A model generated the notes under the pieces. That model searched no databases and was not told the origin of the DNA. It saw only the letters and a list, made by a program, of their open reading frames with translations. Shown here in pieces: positions 10,098 to 15,493 of a stretch of 15,493 nt of DNA. The stretch is from assembly GCA_026396205.1 (NCBI GenBank), contig JAPLXF010000072.1, positions 1 to 15,493 on the forward strand, read 5' to 3'. The position numbers were made by a program, and so were the translations under genes. Source of the stretch: Candidatus Moraniibacteriota bacterium. GTDB taxonomy: Bacteria; Patescibacteriota; Minisyncoccia; Moranbacterales; UBA2206. Each line of letters starts with the position of its first letter. Position 1 is the first letter of the stretch.

Positions 10098-10625
10098 TTA
10101 AACCTCCAGACTCTTAAAAAAGGTTTCGTAGGTGTTCAAGACTTTTTGAGCAGTTTCATGGTTTACCACTAAATTCTCGTCGTGAACCACCTGATTATTG
10201 ATTTCGTGCGCATCTTTAATTTCAGCCAAATTTTCAATTTCTCCCGGTCCGACTTTTTCCAGCCGTTCGCCAAAATTGTCTCCCCGATAGCCCATTTGGG
10301 CAAAAAATTTTCCGGCAATTTGATCGGCTTCAATGATAGCAATTTTAAATTCTCTTTCTTCTCCGGTTTCCAGCCGTTTTTTGAGTGCCTCCCAGCGCTG
10401 GTAAAATTTATTCCTTTCTTTTTCTGTCGCCAATTCTTTGGGAATATCGGTTCCATATTTAAAGTAGCGCAGATTAGCGCCTAAACCCCGGTTGACCAAA
10501 AGCAAAATAAGATCGTATATAATAACAGCCAGATAGATTCCCAATATAATTTTGACAACTAAAAAAGCCGTTGAATGGTAGAAAACCATTATTTCCTGCG
10601 ATAGATTGGATAAAAATGCGCTCAT
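10098..10625 (-). CDS. Conserved-looking CPR membrane protein of unknown function
   Basis: This 175-residue protein has one strong hydrophobic stretch at about residues 17-44 (TAFLVVKIILGIYLAVIIYD and onward). A cytoplasmic helical domain rich in charged residues follows. The C-terminus holds AHEINNQVVHDENL and a helix ending TYETFFKSLEV. This recalls a pattern I associate with uncharacterised CPR proteins, and is faintly like the charged-residue-plus-His motif of HEPN domains; that is only a suggestion. No enzyme motif is clear. It starts about 30 bases after the gatA stop and could belong to the same leftward transcript as ligA, gatC and gatA, possibly by chance. Confidence 0.75.
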   Translation of the reverse strand: MSAFLSNLSQEIMVFYHSTAFLVVKIILGIYLAVIIYDLILLLVNRGLGANLRYFKYGTDIPKELATEKERNKFYQRWEALKKRLETGEEREFKIAIIEADQIAGKFFAQMGYRGDNFGERLEKVGPGEIENLAEIKDAHEINNQVVHDENLVVNHETAQKVLNTYETFFKSLEV

Positions 10626-10654
10626 ATTTTTTCTATCTCCTATTGTAACATGAT

Positions 10655-12106
10655 TTAGCGAGTTTCATAGGCGTGGCCCGCCCGCAACAAATTTTCTTCG
10701 TCAAACCATTTGGCCATCAGCTGAAATCCAAATGGCAGCTGGCCGACTTTCTCCGCCGGTATGGATATGGCCGGTATCCCGACAATGTTGGCGGTGATGG
10801 TGAAAATATCGGCCAAATACATTTCTAGCGGATTTTCAGTCTTCTCGCCAATTTTGAAAGCGGGCGTGGGAGAAGTTGGCGTTAGAATCAAATCAATTCC
10901 GTCAGCTGACGGATTAAAAATTTCTGCGTATTCTTGTTTGATTAAAGCCCTCACTTTTTGGGCGCGCAGGTAATAAGCTTCGTAGTATCCCGAAGAAAGC
11001 GCGTAAGTTCCCAGCATTATCCGCCTTTTAACTTCCGTGCCTAAGCCGTATTTTCTGGTATCCAAATATGTTTCCAGCAATGTTTTAGGCATCCCGGCTG
11101 AATTCATTTCTGAATCGTCCTTATCATCAACTCGCATTCCGTATTTTATTCCGTCAAACCGTGCCAAATTGGAGCTGACCTCACAGGGCATAATAATATA
11201 ATAGGCCGGCAGCGCGTATTCGGAATATGGCAATTCAATTTCTTTGATTTTCGCTCCCAGTTTTTTATATTCGGCAATAACATTTTCCATTGATTCTTTC
11301 ACTTCTTTGCCTAAATTATCGAAATATTTTTTTACAATTCCAATCTTCAATTCTTTAACTTCTCCATTTAAATATTTCGTATAATCTTTGCCGGAACTTT
11401 GCGCTGAAGTGGCATCCATTTTATCTTCTCCGGAAATTATACTCAAAATTATCGCCGCATCTTCCACTGTTTTAGTTATCGGTCCGATTTGGTCCAAACT
11501 GGATGCCATCGCGATGGCGCCATAGCGGGAAACCCGCCCATAGGTCGGCTTAAGGCCAACTGCTCCGCAAAAGGCCGCCGGCTGGCGGATAGAGCCGCCA
11601 GTGTCCGTTCCTAAAGCCCAAACGGCCAGATCGCCCGCTACCGCCGCTGCCGAACCGCCGGAAGATCCGCCCGGCACTCTTTTCAAATCGGCCGGATTTT
11701 TGGTTGGGCAATAGGCGCTATTTTCCGTGGAAGAGCCCATGGCAAATTCATCCAAATTGGTTTTGCCTAAAATTACCGCACCGGCTTCTTTTAAATTCTT
11801 TATCACCGTGGCGTCATAAGGCGCAATATAATTATCCAGAATTTTTGAGCCGGCCGTGGTTCTGATTCCGGAAACACAGAGGTTGTCTTTGATAGCACCC
11901 GGGATGCCTTCCAGAATTCCGATAGCCTCTCCGTTTTTTATTTTCTGATCCACTTTATGGGCTTGTTCCAAAGCCAGTTCTTTAGTAAGAGTCAGATAAG
12001 CAAAAATATTTTTATCTTTCTTGGCAATATGGGAAAAATATTCTTCAGCCAATTTAACTGCAGTTGTTTTACCGCTTATTAATTTTTCGTGCAAATTTTT
12101 AATCAT
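10655..12106 (-). CDS. gatA: Asp-tRNA(Asn)/Glu-tRNA(Gln) amidotransferase subunit A
   Basis: This amidase-signature enzyme of about 483 residues releases ammonia from glutamine for the GatCAB complex, which converts Glu-tRNA(Gln) or Asp-tRNA(Asn) to the amide form. The triad is clear: Lys in GAIKDN, the cis-Ser in VPGGSSGGS, and the nucleophile Ser in TDTGGSIRQ. Counting from the ATG at 12121, they are Lys78, Ser153 and Ser177, one less than in Staphylococcus GatA. The C-terminal part runs to GFQLMAKWFDEENLL and a short tail. I chose ATG 12106 because the alternative at 12121 lies in the arm of a dispersed repeat (12118-12182). gatC precedes it, but gatB is not nearby in this window. Presence of GatCAB suggests that a GlnRS or AsnRS may be missing. 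Confidence 0.97.
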   Translation of the reverse strand: MIKNLHEKLISGKTTAVKLAEEYFSHIAKKDKNIFAYLTLTKELALEQAHKVDQKIKNGEAIGILEGIPGAIKDNLCVSGIRTTAGSKILDNYIAPYDATVIKNLKEAGAVILGKTNLDEFAMGSSTENSAYCPTKNPADLKRVPGGSSGGSAAAVAGDLAVWALGTDTGGSIRQPAAFCGAVGLKPTYGRVSRYGAIAMASSLDQIGPITKTVEDAAIILSIISGEDKMDATSAQSSGKDYTKYLNGEVKELKIGIVKKYFDNLGKEVKESMENVIAEYKKLGAKIKEIELPYSEYALPAYYIIMPCEVSSNLARFDGIKYGMRVDDKDDSEMNSAGMPKTLLETYLDTRKYGLGTEVKRRIMLGTYALSSGYYEAYYLRAQKVRALIKQEYAEIFNPSADGIDLILTPTSPTPAFKIGEKTENPLEMYLADIFTITANIVGIPAISIPAEKVGQLPFGFQLMAKWFDEENLLRAGHAYETR

Positions 12107-12117
12107 TGAATAAATTG

Positions 12118-12182
12118 TCATTCCGAGCTTGTCGAGGAATCTATTTAATTACATAGAGATCCTTCGACTACGCTCAGGATGA
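12118..12182. repeat. Dispersed inverted repeat between gatC and gatA
   Basis: Arm 1 (12118-12142) begins TCATTCCGAGCTTGTCGAGG. Arm 2 (from about 12155 to 12182) ends CTTCGACTACGCTCAGGATGA. The arms are imperfect inverted copies. From memory, this TTCCGAGCTTGTCGAGGAATC-type motif recurs between genes in many bacterial genomes. It overlaps the upstream alternative start of gatA and fills the gatC-gatA gap. Confidence 0.7.
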
Positions 12183-12189
12183 AATCGGT

Positions 12190-12471
12190 TCAGAGAACAG
12201 ATTTTACTTTATCAAAATTATATTTTTGTTCCGGAAACATTTTTATAATTTTTTCTTCATCTCCGAAAACTTCCGCTCTGTCTTCCCTCTCAATATTTTC
12301 CATACCTGTTATATGGTCAATGGGCTTTATTCCGGAAATGTTGACTTTTTTTAGTTCATCCACCCAATCCAAAATACCTGATAAATCATTGGCATATTTA
12401 GCAACTTCTTCTTCCGCAAGGCCGATGCGGGCTAAAGTGGCGATATGTTTTACTTCGTCTCTTTTAATCAT
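12190..12471 (-). CDS. gatC: Asp-tRNA(Asn)/Glu-tRNA(Gln) amidotransferase subunit C
   Basis: This 93-residue GatC, the family's usual size, starts MIKRDEVKHIATLARIGLAE, the conserved first helices. It continues with a DLSGILDWVDEL helix and ISGIKPIDHITGMEN, then an REDRAE motif and a C-terminal YNFDKVKSVL tail. GatC is a belt that holds GatA and GatB together. I chose ATG 12471; the frame extends to a TTG at 12486, which lies next to the repeat block at 12487. It is followed by gatA across a repeat and lies just downstream of ligA on the same strand. Confidence 0.93.
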   Translation of the reverse strand: MIKRDEVKHIATLARIGLAEEEVAKYANDLSGILDWVDELKKVNISGIKPIDHITGMENIEREDRAEVFGDEEKIIKMFPEQKYNFDKVKSVL

Positions 12472-12486
12472 TTGATTATTAAACAA

Positions 12487-12538
12487 TTAACGGGTTAAAA
12501 AGTTAACGGGTTTATATTTTTTAACTCGTTAACCCGTG
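12487..12538. repeat. TTAACGGGTT repeats over the ligA 3' end
   Basis: TTAACGGGTT occurs twice in direct orientation (near 12488-12497 and 12503-12512). Inverted relatives follow: AACTCGTTAAC (12523-12533) and GTTAACCCGT. A hairpin of 12502-12512 with 12523-12533 pairs at 10 of 11 positions. The last ligA codons and its TAA (12521-12523) lie inside this block, so the final residues of LigA come from repeat sequence. It may also serve as a terminator. Confidence 0.6.
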
Positions 12539-14701
12539 AACTTGTGAATGAATTAATTTCTCAAATTCTTTCTCTTTTATAATTTTTACTCCCAATTCTC
12601 TGGCTTTATCATATTTCGATCCCGGATTGGCTCCGGCGACCACATAATCGGTTTTCCGGCTGACGGAGCTAGAGATTTCTCCACCGGCTTTTCTAATCAT
12701 ATCTTTGGCTTCATCTCTTGTAAAGCCGGCTAGTTCGCCAGTTAAGACGAAAACTTTGTCTTGTAATTTGTAATTAGTAATTGGTAATTTGACCGGCATT
12801 ATTATTTCTACTCCGCTTTCATGCATTTTGCGTAATATTTCCAAATTTTCTTTATCATTAAACCAGTTAAATAAACTTTCTGCCGCTTCTGGCCCAATAC
12901 CTTTAATTTTCTGCCATTTTTCTGGTGTAATTTTCGGAAAGTTTTTAATTAGGTCAGCAATGCTGTTTATTTTATTTTGCGTTATGAGTTTCGAGTTACG
13001 CGTTACGAGAATTGTTCCTTCTTCTCCCACATGTCTGATTCCCAAAGCATACAGCAATTTTGGCAATTCAATTTTTTTGCTGGCTTCGATTGATTTTACA
13101 AGATTATCGGCTGATTTTTCGGCAAATCTTTCTAGTGGTTCCAAGTCGCCTTTTTCCAGTTCAAAAATATCCGCCGGGCTGGATATCAAACCTTCATTCA
13201 TCAAATGTTCAATAATTTTATCGCCCATGCCTTCAATATTAAATCCTTTCTTGGAAACAAAATGGATATTTTTTTCCACATCAACAGCAAAACATTTCGG
13301 GTTCAGGCAATATGTCGCCGCTTCGCCTTCTTTCCTTCTAACTGGTCCACCGCACATCGGGCAAATTTTGGGCATGTGAAATATTTTTTCCTTGCCTGTC
13401 CGCAGATTTTTCAGCACTTCCACAATTTCCGGAATAACATCACCGGCTTTATGCAGAACCACAGTATCGCCACTTCTAATATCTAATCTTTTTATTTCGT
13501 CTTCATTATGCAATGTGGCTCGCGAAACTGTGGAACCGGCTACCAGTACTGGCTTAAGTACTGCTAACGGTGTTAGCGCGCCCGTCCGCCCAATTTGGAC
13601 TTTTATATCTTCCACTATTGTCGTTACTTTCTCCGCCGGAAATTTATAGGCGACGCCCCAGCGCGGCGATTTGCCGGTATAGCCCAACGCTTCTTGAATT
13701 TCCCGCGAATTAATTTTAATCACAATGCCGTCAATGCCATAATCCTGCTTGCCTTTTTTGGCTATCCAGCTTTCATAAAATTTCTGGATTTCTTCTATGT
13801 TTTTGCATAATTTATATTCCTGGTTGACATGAAATCCTAATTGTTTAAGAAATTCCAATTCTTCAATCTGCGTTTTGGGGGATTTGGAAAAGCTTGGCTT
13901 TGAGGAATTGAGTTCCGCCTTGGCGGAACGAGAGGGAAAAGCCGAGCTTTGGGAAAAATCCAACCGGTCAATGTCGTAGATAAACGTATCCAACTTCCTC
14001 GACGCTACAATTTTGGGATCTAATTGCCGAATTGTTCCGGCCGCCGCGTTTCGGGAATTGGCAAACAGCGGCTCTTTTCGTTTTTTTCGCGCTTGATTTA
14101 TGCGCTCCAGTTCACGCTTTGACAGCCAGCATTCACCGACAAATACTCCTGATATATTCTGGCCTATTTCTAGTGGGATGCTTTGGATAGTTTTCAGATT
14201 TTCCGTCACATCTTCGCCGATAATCCCATCACCCCGCGTCGCGCCCTGCACAAATTTTCCATTTTCGTAATTCAAAATAATTTTTAAGCCGTCAATTTTA
14301 ATTTCACAGCAAAACTCCAACCCCCTCTTCATCTCCCCCTTTTCTAAGGGGGAGTGGCCGGAGGCCGAAGGGGTTTTGGAAACCAATCGCTCCACTTTCT
14401 CCTCCCATTTCCGGAGTTCCTCAAAAGAAAAAACATCGTTAAAAGACCACTGGCGCACCTGGTGCCGGACTTTTTGGAATTTAGCCAAAGGCTTCCCGCC
14501 GATTCTTTGCGTCGGAGAATCAGGGGTTTTCAATTCCGGAAACTGCTCTTCCAAATCTCGCAGTTCCGTCATCAGGGAATCATAAACCTCATCGGTTACT
14601 TCCGGCTTGTCCAAAACATGGTATTCATAGCGCCGGCGGTTTATCTCCTTTTTCAGCTTATCCGCCCGCTTTTCTGCTTCATTTTTAGTTATTTCCGGCA
14701 T
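12521..14701 (-). CDS. ligA: NAD+-dependent DNA ligase LigA
   Basis: This 726-residue ligase seals nicks during replication and repair using NAD+. It has the N-terminal NAD-binding Ia domain (YEYHVLDKPEVTDEVYD), the adenylation site CEIKIDGLK with catalytic Lys135, TRGDGIIGEDVTENL, the OB fold (GRTGALTPLAVL), and a four-Cys zinc finger (Cys447, 450, 465, 470). Helix-hairpin-helix repeats (GIRHVGEE, IKGIGPEAAESL) and a C-terminal BRCT domain (about 645-720) follow. It is longer than the usual 660-680 residues. The excess falls in linkers at about 110-130, 250-277, 563-577 and 634-649, each coded by repeat-like DNA, and the C-terminus also runs into a repeat. The ATG at 14701 gives a normal N-terminus. 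The palindrome of the transposase element ends seven bases upstream. Confidence 0.98.
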   Translation of the reverse strand: MPEITKNEAEKRADKLKKEINRRRYEYHVLDKPEVTDEVYDSLMTELRDLEEQFPELKTPDSPTQRIGGKPLAKFQKVRHQVRQWSFNDVFSFEELRKWEEKVERLVSKTPSASGHSPLEKGEMKRGLEFCCEIKIDGLKIILNYENGKFVQGATRGDGIIGEDVTENLKTIQSIPLEIGQNISGVFVGECWLSKRELERINQARKKRKEPLFANSRNAAAGTIRQLDPKIVASRKLDTFIYDIDRLDFSQSSAFPSRSAKAELNSSKPSFSKSPKTQIEELEFLKQLGFHVNQEYKLCKNIEEIQKFYESWIAKKGKQDYGIDGIVIKINSREIQEALGYTGKSPRWGVAYKFPAEKVTTIVEDIKVQIGRTGALTPLAVLKPVLVAGSTVSRATLHNEDEIKRLDIRSGDTVVLHKAGDVIPEIVEVLKNLRTGKEKIFHMPKICPMCGGPVRRKEGEAATYCLNPKCFAVDVEKNIHFVSKKGFNIEGMGDKIIEHLMNEGLISSPADIFELEKGDLEPLERFAEKSADNLVKSIEASKKIELPKLLYALGIRHVGEEGTILVTRNSKLITQNKINSIADLIKNFPKITPEKWQKIKGIGPEAAESLFNWFNDKENLEILRKMHESGVEIIMPVKLPITNYKLQDKVFVLTGELAGFTRDEAKDMIRKAGGEISSSVSRKTDYVVAGANPGSKYDKARELGVKIIKEKEFEKLIHSQVHGLTS
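12755..12802 (-). repeat. AT-rich iteron inserted in ligA before the BRCT domain
   Basis: Tandem variants of TTGTAATTAGTAATTGGTAA encode VKLPITNYKLQDK, directly before the FVLTG start of the BRCT domain. The repeat is simple, in frame and not part of the usual family sequence. Confidence 0.55.
12971..13015 (-). repeat. Repeat-derived insertion in the ligA helix-hairpin-helix region
   Basis: Near-repeats GCGTTATGAG, TTTCGAGTTAC and GCGTTACGAG encode VTRNSKLITQNK. The insertion follows GIRHVGEE, where LigA proteins normally continue directly with the next helix. It stays in frame. Confidence 0.55.
13871..13954 (-). repeat. Nested palindrome inserted in the ligA nucleotidyltransferase domain
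   Basis: The outer arms AAAGCTTGGCTTT (13889-13901) and AAAGCCGAGCTTT (13938-13950) match at 12 of 13 positions as inverted repeats. They enclose the perfect TTCCGCC-TT-GGCGGAA (13913-13928). The block encodes Ser/Lys/Pro-rich residues such as SAFPSRSAKAELNSSKPSFS. The inner core is related to the dnaG insertion at 8439-8454. Confidence 0.7.
14312..14374 (-). repeat. CTCCCCCTT/AAGGGGGAG palindrome inserted in ligA before the active site
   Basis: CTCCCCCTT (14333-14341) and AAGGGGGAG (14346-14354) are perfect arms with a four-base loop, and outer CCCCCTC and GAAGGGG stretches flank them. The block encodes TPSASGHSPLEKGEMKRGLEF-like residues just before CEIKIDG. This palindrome type is familiar from spaces between genes in many bacterial genomes (from memory). 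Confidence 0.7.
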
Positions 14702-14707
14702 AATTTT

Positions 14708-14730
14708 TCCCGAAGGTTCAACCTTCGGGA
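14708..14730. repeat. REP-like palindrome at the left end of the transposase element
   Basis: The arms TCCCGAAGGTT and AACCTTCGGGA surround a central C. It has the same orientation as the copy at 15413-15437 and the opposite one to the copy inside the ORF. The transposase gene ends inside it, its stop codon being the TGA at the palindrome centre, and ligA begins seven bases beyond it. Confidence 0.85.
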
Positions 14731-15392
14731 GATTCCAATAAATACTTCTGTTCTTCCTTTTTATCTTTTAGATACAAAGCATTCTTATTTAAAAATTCCC
14801 CATAATCATTAACGCTTTCAAATTGATCCAATATAGAACTCGGATTGCAAATATTTACTTTTTGATTTTTTTCTTTTCTATATTCTGCCAAACTTGAATA
14901 TCTCCAATTAGAATTGCCATATCCATGAATAAAATTATTCTTATTGACATAAGCCGAAAGATACAGCAAATATTCATTGGAATCAATATGAATTGATTTA
15001 AATCTCCCTTGAAAAAGAGCTCCAGATCTTTTATATTTCATATTAAAAAACATCGTATAAGCAGTACCTAGACGATGCATGAATTTTTCCACTCCTTTTT
15101 CCTCTAATTGCTTGAGTATAAAATGATAATGATTGGGATTAAAGCAATAAGCCACAATATCAACAAGGGGTTTCCGAAGGTTGAACCTTCGGAAATCATT
15201 GATTGATTTTTTTTTGCCAGGCAAATTTCTCCATACTTCCAGCCATCCTTCTTTTTCATCATTAAGCAGAGAAACTGATAAAAAAAATCTTTCATAGCCA
15301 ACACGGTTAATAAAAACATCTCGCTTATCAACGCCCCGATTATAAATATGGTAAAATTCGTCATTGGCAAATTCTGTTTTTCTCATGCTCAT
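14718..15392 (-). CDS. REP-associated tyrosine transposase (RAYT, Y1_Tnp/IS200-like)
   Basis: This 224-residue single-strand DNA transposase of the HUH class contains IYHxYNRG-type residues (FYHIYNRGVDKRDVF), the metal-binding HUH triplet in NPNHYHF (His88, His90), and RSGALFQGRFKSIHI. The likely catalytic Tyr148 is in LLYLSAYVNKNNF, followed by WRYSSLAEY. RAYTs cut and join DNA at REP palindromes that flank their genes. Here palindromes flank the gene at 14708 and 15413, and a third copy lies inside it at 15171-15195, coding for FRRFNLRK (67-74). The C-terminal SPEG and the TGA stop also come from the left palindrome. The alternative start at 15386 is only two codons in. The gene precedes ligA on the same strand and could carry it on its transcript. 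Confidence 0.92.
   Translation of the reverse strand: MSMRKTEFANDEFYHIYNRGVDKRDVFINRVGYERFFLSVSLLNDEKEGWLEVWRNLPGKKKSINDFRRFNLRKPLVDIVAYCFNPNHYHFILKQLEEKGVEKFMHRLGTAYTMFFNMKYKRSGALFQGRFKSIHIDSNEYLLYLSAYVNKNNFIHGYGNSNWRYSSLAEYRKEKNQKVNICNPSSILDQFESVNDYGEFLNKNALYLKDKKEEQKYLLESPEG
15171..15195. repeat. Third palindrome copy inside the transposase ORF
   Basis: The arms TTTCCGAAGGTT (15171-15182) and AACCTTCGGAAA (15184-15195) are perfect 12-base inverses around a central G. It shares the CCGAAGGTTxAACCTTCGG core with both flanking palindromes but is in the opposite orientation. It is read in frame without a stop in this direction because the centre is TTCAACC on the coding strand. Confidence 0.85.
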
Positions 15393-15398
15393 AATCCT

Positions 15399-15427
15399 AT
15401 TATAACAAAAAACTCCCGAAGGTTCAA
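15399..15427 (-). promoter_or_regulatory. Transposase promoter with its -35 box inside the palindrome
   Basis: On the minus strand, TTGAAC (15427-15422) is followed after 17 bases by a consensus TATAAT (15404-15399). The -35 hexamer is the centre of the right-hand palindrome. The start would be near 15392, the ATG itself, so the mRNA may be leaderless. Transposase bound to its palindrome would cover the -35. Confidence 0.6.
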
Positions 15428-15437
15428 CCTTCGGGAG
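15413..15437. repeat. REP-like palindrome at the right end of the transposase element
   Basis: The arms CTCCCGAAGGTT (15413-15424) and AACCTTCGGGAG (15426-15437) are perfect 12-base inverses around a central C. It lies 20 bases upstream of the transposase start. The remaining 56 bases to the window end show no gene. Confidence 0.85.
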
Positions 15438-15493
15438 GATAAACTACATTGGGGAGGAGATAAGTCTATATTTTCATTCGAAGGACTCGATAT

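Noticed and set aside
12789..13379. A 196-codon rightward open frame across ligA
   Set aside because: It is antisense to the ligA zinc-finger and helix-hairpin-helix region and has no independent start signal or domain.
15438..15493. Start of another gene at the right edge
   Set aside because: The sequence is too short, and no promoter or open frame with recognisable residues can be supported.

Overview
The window looks like a chromosomal segment of a Candidate Phyla Radiation (Patescibacteria) bacterium, probably of the Parcubacteria lineage. This is an inference from several traits: compact core genes (rpoD, dnaG, ligA, gatA, gatC), start codons with little or no Shine-Dalgarno sequence, several apparently leaderless starts, tRNA genes without encoded CCA, tiny GIY-YIG nucleases, a REP-associated tyrosine transposase, and many dispersed palindromes. 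TAA, TAG and TGA all appear to be used as stops, so nothing suggests a recoded UGA.

Layout. 1-1140: a membrane-anchored two-domain protein with its own promoter and terminator. 1184-2111: a leftward SDR oxidoreductase, a possible 34-residue membrane peptide after it, and a hairpin leader before it. 2159-3483: a metal (probably Cu(I)) response unit with a consensus promoter, a CsoR-type operator over the start site, csoR, a MerT-like membrane protein with a degenerate heavy-metal domain, a possible 32-residue ORF, a large folded palindrome, an 11-Cys metallothionein-like peptide and a terminator. 3540-3823: a possible small basic protein and a palindromic repeat. 3988-5238: a secreted, membrane-anchored HExxH metalloprotease. 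5302-5820: a tRNA-Asn locus with a GIY-YIG gene. 5821-9062: rpoD and dnaG, leftward. 9174-9938: tRNA-Asp, tRNA-Met, a GIY-YIG pseudogene and initiator tRNA. 10098-14701: a small membrane protein, gatA, gatC and ligA, all leftward. 14708-15437: a REP-associated transposase between palindromes. The last 56 bases hold nothing I can name.

The most unusual structure is seen at two tRNA loci. In each, a damaged tRNA gene (tRNA-Asn at 5302-5742, a tRNA-Met-like gene at 9261-9464) is split in the anticodon loop, the 3' half starting at nucleotide 36. An intact tRNA of the same apparent identity sits in the gap. In each, a GIY-YIG ORF (one intact, one with a single nonsense codon) lies upstream and ends exactly at the TAG formed by nucleotides 8-10 of the tRNA sequence that follows it. 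I infer an endonuclease-associated element that enters tRNA anticodon loops and carries a replacement tRNA. The fossil halves, the ligA and dnaG coding regions, and the transposase gene itself have also taken in short palindromes or repeats.

Functional links. GatC and GatA are two subunits of the tRNA-dependent amidotransferase (gatB is not in the window). DnaG, RpoD and LigA are replication and transcription core proteins, with dnaG-rpoD keeping the order of the classical macromolecular-synthesis operon. The CsoR module probably senses, moves and buffers copper or another thiophilic metal.
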